Shown here in pieces: positions 30,937 to 40,674 of a DNA stretch of 64,000 bases. The number at the start of each line of letters is the position of its first letter. Position 1 is the first letter of the stretch. The notes under the pieces were generated by a model, which was not told the DNA's origin, did no database searches, and saw only the letters and a list, made by a program, of their open reading frames with translations. Source of the DNA: Paulinella micropora (Eukaryota > Cercozoa > Imbricatea > Euglyphida > Paulinellidae); assembly GCA_019918135.1 (NCBI GenBank), contig WBZZ01000007.1:96001-160000 (forward strand), read 5' to 3'. A program made the translations under genes and the position numbers.

Positions 30937-31960
30937 CTATTCAATCTGCATTTCTACCGCGACATGCCCGAATATTGGCGAAAATTGCGGGAGTGCAAGA
31001 GATTTAGTCAGGTAATCTGCTAAATTTTTCTTTGACGCAATTTTGTACAACTGCACGGACTTTGCACGGCAGCTGTCGACCAAGTAATGAAAACGCACTG
31101 CAATGTGTTTAGTACGGTTTCACCCAAGCCGCGAGCAGACAATGAGATAGCTCCTGAGTTATTCTCTAAGATCGGGATGGTGCCCGGCGAATAACCCATG
31201 TCCTCTAACACCCTTCTAATGGCTTCAGCCTCCCTAACCGCTTCGTTAGCAGCTATGATCTCGGCTTCCACGGTCGATTTAGCTACTACTGATTGCAACT
31301 TTGAGAAAACTGAAATCGGAGTCAAATGAAAGAAAAAGATGAAGCCACTACGGGACCGTTATCTTCTTGCCTAGAAGCGAAATCTGAATCACAGTAGCCA
31401 AAAACGGGAGTCTTCTGGCGGACTTCTTTAGGGATCTCGGCCTCACCGAGCTTCACCGAGTGCTGAGACAAGTGACTGAGGTCAATATCCGTAAATAAAT
31501 CCATAACTGGCGATCCGCTGACTGGCTTCTGCTTACGCTCCCCCTGCTTCGCGTAATCCCACATAGAAGTGATAGACTCATCCGCTCGACAGAAGAAAAT
31601 CCCACGTGGTGTCACCAAAAACCGACAGATTTTATCGATTCGCGAATACGCGCGGGGAGGGTTCGGTACCATGTCCAAAGCTGCCATGTTCAGAGCGCAA
31701 ACGATCAAGGGTTGTGCGTTGACAGCGACAAAGAGCAAAACACCAATAAGAGTACGAAGATCGTATGCCAAAATGGCGTGTTCGGGCTTGAGGGGACGGA
31801 CCGTATCCGAGGTGTTGGGGGACTTAGCGGGAATAGCGCTATCGTATCCTAGCTTTAGTAAAACGGCTTTAATATAAGCCTTTTGGTGGACTAGGTCCCA
31901 TTCTCGAAATGGCGGAGAGAAATGTCCTTGAAAGACGTGGCTAAGCCAAGGTCTTTGCAT
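30937..31960 (-). CDS. Copia RT C-terminal part and RNase H
   Basis: From 31960: LVHQKAYIKAVLLKLGYD, then KPEHAILAYDLRTLIGVLL (the copia YRSLVGSLLY-like block), FGYCDSDFA (RNase H Asp) and a frame change near 31322. It goes on with VAKSTVEAEIIAANEAVRE (the KSTVEAEY block with catalytic Glu), ILENNSGAISLSA (catalytic D replaced by E-N-N) and, past the 31020 stop and another frame change, ADYLTKSLALPQF to about 30937. These are the usual copia landmarks. Loss of the DN pair and broken frames argue that it is inactive. Confidence 0.8.
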
Positions 31961-32977
31961 CTCAAACCCTTTTTCTGGAAGAACCTAACTAAGGCTGTGT
32001 GCTCTTTCTCATTAGCAACATGCAAACCATCATCGACATGGAATGTAAGCAGCGTGGTGTGCTGTGGGTTGTTGTCCTTTACTATCGCATAAGACGCCTT
32101 ATCTATGGCTAGGGGCTTATATCCAAACTGAACGACTATATCGTTCAATACATCGTACCACATTCTACCAGACTCGGGGTGACCGTAGTAAGCTTTGAGG
32201 ATAAGCCATAACCATCCTATTCGTTCAAATCCGGGCGGTGGGCGCGCATAGATGGTGTAAGGCATGATTGCGTGCAAATATGGGGTGACAAAGTCAACAA
32301 GCCTTAAATCCCTATTGTGAACGGCAGCGTGCGCGACAAACATGAGAAATGTGCGGTGGTGAGCAGTAGGAGAATATGTGCGCTTAGCATTATAATGAAC
32401 ACCAGGCTCCATAAACTCTCCTATTATGACAGTTCTAGCTTTACAATAAGTGCTACCTTTGGTCAGGTTTTACCATATCGACCCATGTCAGTGGTATTAT
32501 TTTATTGCCACTTCTCCTTGCTTCAGTCTCTCTCACCCATTCAAAGGATTTCAGCTCTTCTTGTTGTTTTATCTCTTTCTCTCTCGCTGCCTTCTTGTCT
32601 TGCGGTTTGATGTCTGGCGGCAGCTCAATAGAAGCATAAAAGCAAGCATTAGGAGCAAAATCTGGCACTACCTCTAGCAATTTAGCGGCAGTTAGTATGG
32701 GCAGTTTGTGTCCTACAGTGATTGCAGCTACGCTATTTGGAGGAACAGTTGGCTGCTTCTGGGGTCTGGTCCTCTTTTGACCAGCAGGTATGAGATTGTC
32801 TCCCGAAATCTCTCCTTGTGCCCATGAACGGAAAGTATTGGGGTTAGGTGTATGGGGAGATAATACTGGCTGAGGTAGCACTTCTGGAACACTTACTTCG
32901 ACTTCGGGGGTAACTTCAATAAGACTGTCCGTGCCGACTGAACTAATTCTATATTTTTCTATCTCACTATCTAGCAT
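31891..32977 (-). CDS. Copia reverse transcriptase core and preceding linker
   Basis: The frame 32977-32453 holds the start of the RT (ELKSFEWVRETEARRSGN, then KIIPLTWVDMVKPD). After a gap, 32412-31891 gives MEPGVHYNAKRTYSPTAHH, LRLVDFVTPYLHAIM, IYARPPPGFERIG, AYYGHPESGRMWYDVL and LTFHVDDGLHVANEK. The catalytic motif reads HVDDG instead of YVDD, as in the second copia remnant (HVDDL), so His may be typical of this lineage. The LYGLKQA block is altered to YYGHPES. Confidence 0.75.
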
Positions 32978-33007
32978 TCTCTCTGCTTTACCCTCTCCGA
33001 AGTCTTT

Positions 33008-33631
33008 TTAATGTGTTGGTTCCATTTTTCCAGAGATTGCCTTTAAAGCTCCCCCTGGACGGATGGCTCGTCCTTTCCTAACATGAGTGCTCCACTTATC
33101 TCCGTACTGGGCCCTAGCCCATTTCTCTCCAAATTCTGGGGCAGGAACTGCTACTTCAACTCCCTTCAAGGCGTCCAGTCGGTTCGGCAGTCTTACCTTA
33201 CTAGCTTTCTGCAAGGCTACCAAACTGACTGGCAATTCACTGACGCTTTTCTTTTCTGGTTGTGGGGTTCCACCTGGATCATGGGCTTGTGGGGTGGCTG
33301 GTGGGGACAACGGCTCTTCCGTCTCACTGTCACTTTCAACAACCACAACGTCTTTTTCCACAACTACGGTAGACCTAAAAGCACCCGAAATAGGCAAACC
33401 CTGTTTATTAGGATGAATTCCTATTTCAGCTCCCTCTATTTCTATTTTGTCGGTGATTCCTTCCTCGGGACCGTTCTCCTCATCTCCCCCTGGAGTACTA
33501 GACTTTGGGATTGCTATTTCTTTGTCCCAGGCAACCCTCTCTAGTTTCTCTTTTTCCCGGGGATTGAGTTTGAGGACTTTCGCAGCAGCACGTTTTCCCA
33601 TGCGGTTGACATCAAAACGGACATTTCGCAA
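33008..33631 (-). CDS. Copia integrase-RT linker region
   Basis: The frame holds a basic/acidic linker (LNPREKEKLERVAWDKEI, then ESDSETEEPLSPPATPQ) typical of the poorly conserved stretch between integrase and RT. No domain. It follows the integrase frame with only a small gap. Confidence 0.6.
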   Translation of the reverse strand: MRNVRFDVNRMGKRAAAKVLKLNPREKEKLERVAWDKEIAIPKSSTPGGDEENGPEEGITDKIEIEGAEIGIHPNKQGLPISGAFRSTVVVEKDVVVVESDSETEEPLSPPATPQAHDPGGTPQPEKKSVSELPVSLVALQKASKVRLPNRLDALKGVEVAVPAPEFGEKWARAQYGDKWSTHVRKGRAIRPGGALKAISGKMEPTH

Positions 33632-33634
33632 GTC

Positions 33635-34267
33635 TCAGTAAATTCTTCGACCTACAGGATCGTAGACCCTATAGTGACCAGTAGTTGGCTCATACCCTAG
33701 GAATATGACTGGCACACCTTTTGCTTCTCCCTTTTTACTCTCCACCTTCATAATCGCAGCACAACCTATGGGTTTTAGGTGAGACATGAGCGGTTTCTTT
33801 TTGAAGATGGCCTCAAAAGGGGAAATTCCTTTGAACCTTCCGTGCGCGTTAGGGATCCTATTCTCAATGTATGTAGAATTTCTTTCCATATCTGTCCAAA
33901 AGCTTATGGGCAAACCCGCGTCAAGTCTGGCAGCTGTTGCTGGGCCTTCCATACTAGTAAGATGCGATCTTTCTGTCACTGCATTACTCTTACTGTGTCC
34001 CTTAGGGGAAGGGTAGAATTCTACCCCTTTACGTTTGATCCACGCTTGGAAAACCCCGTAACCCCTATACTCCTGGTCAGATTTGACCATTCTGACAGCA
34101 TTTCCTGTTTGACGCTCAAAGAACGCTACTGCCTCGAGAAAGTACTCATAAAACTCGTTCTTTTGCTTTAGGTAGTAATCCTTTACGTATCCACTAGCTA
34201 CGTATTTGATAGTATACTTATACTTTCTACCATCATGGGACAATACTAGATAAAACTGAGTATCCAT
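33635..34267 (-). CDS. Copia integrase core
   Basis: MDTQFYLVLSHDGRKYKYT begins at the first catalytic Asp region; then ERQTGNAVRMVKSDQEYRG (second Asp) and, about 35 residues on, PSPKGHSKSNAVTERSHLT (catalytic Glu), so the D-D-35-E pattern is kept. FWTDMERNSTYIENRIPN and SPFEAIFKKKP follow, as in copia integrases, then the GCAAIMKVE and VIFLGYEP segment. It overlaps the upstream frame by 35 bp, consistent with a frame change. Confidence 0.85.
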   Translation of the reverse strand: MDTQFYLVLSHDGRKYKYTIKYVASGYVKDYYLKQKNEFYEYFLEAVAFFERQTGNAVRMVKSDQEYRGYGVFQAWIKRKGVEFYPSPKGHSKSNAVTERSHLTSMEGPATAARLDAGLPISFWTDMERNSTYIENRIPNAHGRFKGISPFEAIFKKKPLMSHLKPIGCAAIMKVESKKGEAKGVPVIFLGYEPTTGHYRVYDPVGRRIY

Positions 34268-35063
34268 TACGAGACATTCTCCCGGGGGCCCAATCCCTGT
34301 CGTGTCTATTCTTAGAGCTATGATCTAACTCTCTCGTCCTAGCTTGATTGCAGCATTCGCATTTCCTTACTGCCTCTCTCCAGTTCTTCCCTACTATCGT
34401 CAATCCCTGTGACTTTGCTAATCTATCCATAGCTTCCCCGCCTCTGTGTAGAGCCATGCGGTGAAGGATGACGAAATGGATATTTTTGCTTGCATCAGGG
34501 CGAACAACAGGCAATAGGTATGCGCAATTGTAAGTATTATCATCAGCTGCAGCTTTTTCTCCAAGTTCAGTCTCGCATTCATACACATAAGGCACATAGT
34601 TGCATCCATTATCACATCCCCAGCCACACACACACGCAGACATATTTCCGCAGAATAGATAGTCTGTGCTTGCATTTGGTGCGAGACATTGCTGTGTGGG
34701 TGTCGATGTGGCGTTGTGATTTACGTGTTTCTTCCTGCGAGTCTTTGGCTTTGCAAGTTTCTTCCTATTGCTGACTTGCTTTCCTGTGTGTGGGTCGAAA
34801 ATGAGATTCGGGTCTAACTGCTGACTGCCAGGCTTATCCCAGACATATATATTGTTTTGTACTCTGCGTCCTTGAGCTAATATTGCTCCCTTATCTACTG
34901 GAATGTGCTTATCAAGCAAAATGATCTGTCCGTTCTGATGCAGTACTGCATTTCCTGCATTATCCCATGTGGCAGCACAAACATCATTGATATCATCCAA
35001 CAAAGAACTGTTCACAAATTTAGTGAAAGGACAATCTAAGCTCAGGACAGCTAACAGTATCAT
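34233..35063 (-). CDS. Copia protease-distal region and gag-pre-integrase zinc domain
   Basis: The C-terminal part, HFVILHRMALHRGGEAMDRL followed by REAVRKCECCNQART, is the HHCC-type gag-pre-integrase domain, which ties the integrase to DNA. Before it are an unusual basic insert (KKLAKPKTRRKKHVNHN) and a Cys-rich insert (GNMSACVCGWGCDNGCNY). The upstream end DINDVCAATWDNAGNAVL resembles the segment after the aspartic protease; the DSG/DTG triad itself is not seen. Confidence 0.7.
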   Translation of the reverse strand: MILLAVLSLDCPFTKFVNSSLLDDINDVCAATWDNAGNAVLHQNGQIILLDKHIPVDKGAILAQGRRVQNNIYVWDKPGSQQLDPNLIFDPHTGKQVSNRKKLAKPKTRRKKHVNHNATSTPTQQCLAPNASTDYLFCGNMSACVCGWGCDNGCNYVPYVYECETELGEKAAADDNTYNCAYLLPVVRPDASKNIHFVILHRMALHRGGEAMDRLAKSQGLTIVGKNWREAVRKCECCNQARTRELDHSSKNRHDRDWAPGRMSRNGYSVLSSIVP

Positions 35064-35206
35064 AACAGCATCACTGAAAGGTCAAATGTCAGTACAGTTA
35101 GCAGGTGTAGGAGAGGAGATTGATGTGGAGAAATGCCGTTTATAATCCAGACTTGCCTTACACCCTTATATCCACTCTACAAGCACTATCGTCAACTATA
35201 CTATCT

Positions 35207-35551
35207 CTAGACAGATTGACCAGCATGGGCATTGTGCATGATACCACCACCTTCATTTCTTTCCTCATCCTCTTCTTCTGCTCCCGGTTCTTCAATCGGG
35301 CTTGGTCTGGGGACAGGACCTAAGATCTCTTGAATGTAAGGGTGCGAATCAGTATAAGCGATATAAGGAAAACCTATGGCAAACTGGGTAGCGTCTACAT
35401 CCTCGCTTCTTATACACATGTTAACTACGTACTGTTCTATGACTGTACGTAATCCTGAGTAAAAGACTTTTATCGTTTCATTCCGGCTGTATGCTCCCCC
35501 CGATCTGAAATCGACTGCAAAACTCCCCCGGTGAATGGCGTCAAACAACAC
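35207..35551 (-). CDS. Copia internal ORF piece
   Basis: Frame of ~114 codons with an ordinary globular start (SGGAYSRNETIKVFYSGLR) and an acidic Pro-rich end. It lies between the zinc-knuckle ORF and the pre-integrase part, where the protease should be. I see no DTG/DSG, so identity is not set. Confidence 0.35.
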   Translation of the reverse strand: MLFDAIHRGSFAVDFRSGGAYSRNETIKVFYSGLRTVIEQYVVNMCIRSEDVDATQFAIGFPYIAYTDSHPYIQEILGPVPRPSPIEEPGAEEEDEERNEGGGIMHNAHAGQSV

Positions 35552-35565
35552 TGAGTGAAGTAACT

Positions 35566-37566
35566 CTATATCCTACCCGGTTGGTTGTTAGGCGGTGATA
35601 TTGTCCTGGGGTTAGCCGTAGGGACACTACCGCTGTCATGTGTACTAGCACTGGCTGGCACTGTACTACTCTTTGCACTACTTATGGGGCGTGCAGTAGA
35701 TTTAGGCTGATCTGTACTACCTTTACTGCTAGCTTGACCATCCGCTAGAGGCCCTGTTGTGCTACTAGAGCTACTACTTGCTGCCTGTGTTGGAAGTAAT
35801 GATGGCAATGCTTTAACATCAAGGTAGGACCTATAGCTACTCTTTCCCCTACGTCTGATAACAGTTTCTCCCCCGCTGTCATCTGAATCTACTCTATCTT
35901 TACTACCTGGGGTATCTGAGGTTTCTGTAGCTATTCTTCTTTCGTATCCTATCTCCGTGAGTTCCGATTTAGTGAGGTAATTCGAAGGGGACATCCACTT
36001 ATTCGGGAATTTACCATACTGACTGCTGTCTGGGTTTGTCCAATCTCCCGGAGTATGTTCAAAGGATTCCTCTTCCTCATCTTCTCTTTCTGATCGGTCA
36101 GTTCTTGCTGTCTCATTTACTCCATCATTTACGCTCTCACTCTGACTAGCTTCTGTTGGTGCTGGGCTAACTGGCTGAGCACTATCCATTTTGACTACAT
36201 GAGGTGGCCTAGGCCTATCACTGTTCACGCATAAGGCCATAGTTCCTACCTTGAGCTCGTCAGCTGGGATTTGATCAGAGATCTCTGCTAGATGAGGAGG
36301 GGGCACGGGACATCCATCTTTATCCCTAGGGATCCCACTATACACTCTATCATACATTATTGGATCTCTTATCTCCGCTAATGCTGCTACCATGAGAGCT
36401 TTTGCTTCGTCGGTCATCAAAGGGCTCTTGTCTGAGTCAGGTCTGAGTTTGGGTTTGTGAAACACACAGTTCTTAAACCTCAGCAACCTCCAGGCTGCGC
36501 TTGCTCCCGGGCCTCCCCGTCTAGCTAAGCCTCGAGTCCATTTGCATCTCTTTCCTGTATCCCTAACTATGCCTTCACATCGCTTGTTGTCTGGGATCAA
36601 GAACTCCTCTGGGGATTCTATCTTTCTAAATCTCCATACTTTAGCATACTTTAGATTAACTGGTTGAATGGGGACTGTGTCAGGGGGGACAACCCCAAAT
36701 AACTCTGTTAATACTAAAGAAAGGTCTCTCCCTAAATGCCTACTCTGAGCTTCAAGCAAAGCGTATTTCAGCAGAAAGTCACTTGAGAAGTACGGGACAT
36801 GAAAGATGCTAGGAACTATCCCTCTGAATTCTTGTGGGGGTCTAGTTAAGGGTTTAACTGTCTGTTGAGTGAGGGGAATGGGGATAGGAATAGGGTTTGT
36901 CTGAGGTCTCTTCTTGCTCTCCCCCTTCTTTATCTCCACATTCATATGCACCCACTGAATGAGTTGTAGTGAATCGTCAGGTTCATCATTTTCGTCATCT
37001 TTCTGACTCTCATGATCTGACTGTTCTGACTCTACGTCCTCATTGTCCTGTTGATCTACTGACTCTCTTTCATCCTGTGATGACTCACTCTCTTCTTCTT
37101 CCTGCTCCTCACCTACACAAATGAACTTCCCTTTCCTAGGTCCTTTCTTTCTGTTCATTGTGCTACCCTTTCTTGGTTTATGTTTAGAGTTAGGTTTTTC
37201 AGAAGAGCTGTCTTTGTGAGTGGGCTTTTTGGGTCTGTCAGTGTATTTTGGCTTGCCTGTCTTTCCCTGTCTAGCAGTTATGCTTTTAGTAAAAGAACAT
37301 TCATGTCTGACACCTCTTTTGCCTTCTCTACAATCTGTTCTGGCACATCGAGAAGTACATTCATAACACATGTGTCCAGCTTGCTTGCAGCAGTAGCATT
37401 TTAATTTATAATCTTTCGTCGTCGAAACTGTGTTAAATACTACCTGCTTGCCTCTCTGGGGTGTTATCACTTCTCTGTACAATTTTTCGTTGTTGTGTTC
37501 CTGTGCTACCTGAACTATCTTCAGGGTCAACTGTTTCCAGTCCCATTTGCATCCATATGTCGCCAT
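35566..37566 (-). CDS. Long copia gag/extra ORF with CCHC zinc knuckle (666 codons)
   Basis: Near the N-terminus is a CCHC knuckle, CYCCKQAGHMCYEC (C-x2-C-x4-H-x4-C), the nucleocapsid signature, followed by a Cys/His-rich and a basic stretch (RKGSTMNRKKGPRKGKF). An unusually long tail of about 500 residues then follows: acidic (EEQEEEESESSQDE), a globular part (FSSDFLLKYALLEAQSRHLG, then a Cys-containing CEGIVRDTGKRCKW) and a Ser/Thr-rich end. Standard copia gag is far shorter. The frame is uninterrupted over 2 kb although the rest of the element is broken, so it may be under selection or simply younger. Confidence 0.65.
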   Translation of the reverse strand: MATYGCKWDWKQLTLKIVQVAQEHNNEKLYREVITPQRGKQVVFNTVSTTKDYKLKCYCCKQAGHMCYECTSRCARTDCREGKRGVRHECSFTKSITARQGKTGKPKYTDRPKKPTHKDSSSEKPNSKHKPRKGSTMNRKKGPRKGKFICVGEEQEEEESESSQDERESVDQQDNEDVESEQSDHESQKDDENDEPDDSLQLIQWVHMNVEIKKGESKKRPQTNPIPIPIPLTQQTVKPLTRPPQEFRGIVPSIFHVPYFSSDFLLKYALLEAQSRHLGRDLSLVLTELFGVVPPDTVPIQPVNLKYAKVWRFRKIESPEEFLIPDNKRCEGIVRDTGKRCKWTRGLARRGGPGASAAWRLLRFKNCVFHKPKLRPDSDKSPLMTDEAKALMVAALAEIRDPIMYDRVYSGIPRDKDGCPVPPPHLAEISDQIPADELKVGTMALCVNSDRPRPPHVVKMDSAQPVSPAPTEASQSESVNDGVNETARTDRSEREDEEEESFEHTPGDWTNPDSSQYGKFPNKWMSPSNYLTKSELTEIGYERRIATETSDTPGSKDRVDSDDSGGETVIRRRGKSSYRSYLDVKALPSLLPTQAASSSSSSTTGPLADGQASSKGSTDQPKSTARPISSAKSSTVPASASTHDSGSVPTANPRTISPPNNQPGRI

Positions 37567-37619
37567 GTTGTGTACAAAGTTGACATAGGGTCTAGGTGTT
37601 GCAGTAACCTAAATAACAG

Positions 37620-38132
37620 TTACTTCTTACATTTCTTGTAGTCTGACTCAGGCCTACCTTCGCCTATCTCAACCTGCCTGACTAGTGTCTTGTATTTTGT
37701 TAGCCATGTCTCTACTCTATTCATAGAACTTGGCCCCTGCATAGCATCTAGCTTGTCAATTCTACCTGCCTTTGCTATCTCGTCTAACCCCCTATACTTG
37801 TCAACAATGGCTTTCCAGAATTTGGCAGGTTCACCTTCTGCTTCTGGCAACAATGCCATAGCGTCCGGATTCTGCTGGCAGGAGGAAATAAGATATGCTA
37901 GCAGCTCATCTTTTAGCTTTCTTCTTTTCCTCATGATTTCGCTCTTGTCCTCTTCCTTCCTAAGACTTTCTTCTTCATCTATCTCTCTTTGTGTCACAGA
38001 CAAAGACGGTGACTTTTTAGCAGTAGATGGTGACGGTGCAGACTCACTCTTGACAGCACTAAGGAATATAATTGGTCTTCCTTCCAAAAAATTAATTAAC
38101 TGTGGGTTAACTATTTTGAGAATTGCTATCAA
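37620..38132 (-). CDS. Copia gag N-terminal part
   Basis: The frame reads MRKRRKLKDELLAYLISSCQ, EGEPAKFWKAIVDKYRGLDE and MNRVETWLTKYKTLVRQVEI, which fits the helical UBN2-like gag of copia elements (repeated aromatic/Leu pattern with W). It is directly upstream of the zinc-knuckle ORF and most likely joined to it in an intact element by a frame change near 37600. Confidence 0.6.
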   Translation of the reverse strand: MIAILKIVNPQLINFLEGRPIIFLSAVKSESAPSPSTAKKSPSLSVTQREIDEEESLRKEEDKSEIMRKRRKLKDELLAYLISSCQQNPDAMALLPEAEGEPAKFWKAIVDKYRGLDEIAKAGRIDKLDAMQGPSSMNRVETWLTKYKTLVRQVEIGEGRPESDYKKCKK

Positions 38133-38680
38133 AGTAGTCTGGTACGTCTTAAAGTCTTTTACGTTTCTAGGTAGAGGGGGATTTTCATGTCTAGTTTCAC
38201 TTTCGGGTGGTGTGTAGGTATAGACATCGTACCTTATTGCTTACCCTAAAGCTACTTGTCTGGGACTTGTGCGAACGTCGGCTACTCGAACGCCAAAGCA
38301 CTTGTCCTGGCGACTGGTCCCGTTGGTTTTAGGATCTTCCACCACAGCCGGGAAAGAGTCCAACGGCAAATGAGTAGGGTCTTAACAAGTAGTTGTCGAC
38401 CGTAAACGACAGAGCTACTGCAATTGTCCGACTCACAAACTGATCAAAGCCAAGCCTGTTGTACTGAGGTAGGTTGCCGGTACCGTCGTAGCCGGCAGCA
38501 CTGGTGATCTGGATTGGCACTAGGGCCACTGTCCACGGAACGTCCCTCTTGGGACTCTTGACGCCTCGAAGGGTTGGCAGGCTGAGCTCGACAAGCATCC
38601 GACTGCCACCCACTGCGCTGAGACTCAGCTCACCACGCACAGGGCCTCACCAGCTACCTATCAGCCGCACACAGTAAACA
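38133..38680 (-). other. Copia leader between LTR and gag
   Basis: Non-coding leader. The part at 38560-38680 matches (inverted) the sequence at 63477-63605. I could not assign a primer-binding site. Confidence 0.5.
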
Positions 38681-39055
38681 GAATTTATTTCTGTTCTGGC
38701 AGAAAACACGAACGAGACAACGTCCCTCTGGGTGTTCTTGCCAGCTTTCTTCGTTGCTCGGAGACACTCTCCGAAGGGTCTTGCGCTAGCGGCGCTTCAA
38801 GGCTTCATAACCTGATGAGTACATACAAAGTACCGAAGAATGACTTTAATGATTATACTTTACCCAACAGTAACGGATGACTAAAACGATTGGTAGGTGT
38901 TAATAACAGAACAATAACTGGACCAACTTCATGGGGGCAGATATACCCACTCGGTCCATTAAAGTGGATTGGCATTAGTTATTCTGATAGGGGATCTAAC
39001 CGCATAACCCGGTTAAATACATGGATATATTAGTTACTAAATCTGTAGTCTAACA
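38681..39055 (-). repeat. Copia LTR, minus strand
   Basis: Begins TGTTAGACTACAG at 39055 on the minus strand. Its first ~80 bases recur at 47094-47174 next to another copia fragment. It is the left arm of a ~370-bp inverted repeat whose other arm is 39060-39415. Confidence 0.75.
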
Positions 39056-39059
39056 TAAT

Positions 39060-39415
39060 ATTTAACCAGGTTATACGGTTAGATCCAGTATCAGAACAAT
39101 TAATGCCAATCCACCTTGTGAACTGAGTGGGTATATCTGCCCCCACAAAGTGGCCCGGTCCAGTTCAGTATTGTTCCGTTCTTAATACCAACCATTCGTT
39201 TCAGTCGTCCGTTACTGTTGGACATGATATGATCATTAATTAAAGTCACTGATGATTCTTCGGTATATATATCGTAAGTCATTAGGTTATGAAGCATTGA
39301 AGCGCCGTTCGCGCTGGACCCCTTGGAGAGTGTCTTCAAGTACCGAAGAAAGCTGGCACCAACACCCAGAGGAACGTTGTCTTGTTCGTGTTTGGTGTCA
39401 GAGCAGAACTAATTT
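39060..39415 (+). repeat. Second copia LTR copy, head-to-head, lacking its first ~50 bp
   Basis: Matches the 38681-39055 LTR in reverse orientation: AATGCCAATCCAC, GAGTGGGTATATCTGCCCCC, GTTATGAAGC and ACACCCAGAGG all recur. It is cut at 39415, in AATTT, by the next element; the matching continuation appears at 63472. Confidence 0.75.
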
Positions 39416-40083
39416 TATCGGAATGACTACCGTACCGGACCGAACCATTAATATTGTGTTAAACTTTCTTCAAGTTTTTACTTCAAGTTTACACTTCTAT
39501 TTTTAGTTCCGTTACTTCATTTTTCCGTTTATTTATCAACTGTCATAACTTGTAGTTGTTACGTTTTAAACTGCAATTAACACATCAATTTATTTCCCTT
39601 TAACAGCTAGCTTTTTAGAAAGGCTTGATTATTGCCTTTCTTCCCCATATCTGAAACTTTTATTCCTTTGTCGGACCGCTATTTCCGGTCTCCAGTCATG
39701 CTTTATTTCCTTTGACAGTGTTTTCATGTTTCCGGTCCACGCTCCAAGTAAAATGGTAAAACAAGTCAGATAGGTTAGTTAAGGTTGTAATACTTTACAT
39801 GTTTTCCTTTATTTTTTCCACAGACTGACTCGAACAACTCCAACTGCTACACAACACGTGTAGCACTTAAATACTATTTGTTAGTCCTCAGAATTTGCAT
39901 TGTTTCGCAAGGGACAAGTAGTCTGTCAAGCAAGTGTACTAAATAAACTGGAATTGACCATCCCCAGCGTCTTTCGGTACCTTCCCTGTTCTCGGAAGTA
40001 TTTTGAGATCAAATGACAGCCGTGTGTGTATTCATTTGAATGCCGGTTGGTAATTTCCTCACAGGAGGGTAGTCAAGACTTAC
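39416..40083 (+). mobile_element. ~670-bp LTR, 5' copy
   Basis: Starts TATCGGAATGACTACC and ends AGTCAAGACTTAC. It is about 95-97% identical by eye to 62796-63471, with scattered substitutions. It is followed by gag-protease frames in the same direction, so it is placed as the 5' LTR. It is preceded by AATTT, the presumed target duplication. The ends are not TG...CA, which is unusual. Confidence 0.7.
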
Positions 40084-40674
40084 AATTCGAATTTCCCTAT
40101 TTTTTCGGAAGAGTCACACTTTAAGTGTGCTGTCGACAGCTCGAATTGGGGAACACCTACCTGCTTCTGGAAACACCAACAGCGAGCAAGCTCAAGGTCT
40201 GCCATTACATCCACACAGGACAGCTAGTTCACCTGTCTTTGAGTGGCCGGTCATGGTGACCGTTGTTCATGTTCACCACACGCAGAGAGGCGACTTGTAC
40301 CATGTATTCAAGTTTTGTTCAAGTCTGTTCAAGTCCCTTGCATACATAGGACAGTCCCTCAAGCAAGCCCCATCGAGTAGCAACCAGCCCTAAAGGTCTC
40401 CTTTGCAAATTCCAGACCTGTTTGCTACATCGTGGGTCTTCTACGTTCAGGTGAGACAAGATAAGCCTTCCAGCCTCATTTCCTTGCCCAATTACGACCC
40501 GGTCACGAAGTCTACCACCGAGAGGAATGTCTCAACATCTCTCGTACGCTGCGCACCAACCTCAAGGTCCCCTTCAAAGACACATACAGGAAGGCCCTCA
40601 AGGACGGCTCGACCAAGAAGCTCTCGCCCCAGACGGACGGAATCAGCCGCGACCACTTCAGTAAGGTCGTAATA
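40084..40674 (+). other. Leader and possible gag start of the LTR element
   Basis: After the LTR comes AATTCGAATTTCCC; no clear primer-binding site. Short + frames (40127-40393, 40403-40672) have partly protein-like sequence (LFATSWVFYVQVRQDK, then NYDPVTKSTTERN) and lead by a frame change into the ORF at 40675. Confidence 0.4.

Larger units (their letters stand above)
30937..39055 (-). mobile_element. Ty1/copia LTR retrotransposon, minus strand, degenerate
   Basis: Order on the minus strand: LTR (39055 to about 38681), leader, gag, zinc-knuckle ORF, gag-pre-integrase, integrase, a spacer, RT and RNase H. Integrase before RT is the Pseudoviridae (copia) order. Coding parts are split by frame changes and stops. 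No 3' LTR is seen, so the element is incomplete on the left. Confidence 0.85.
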
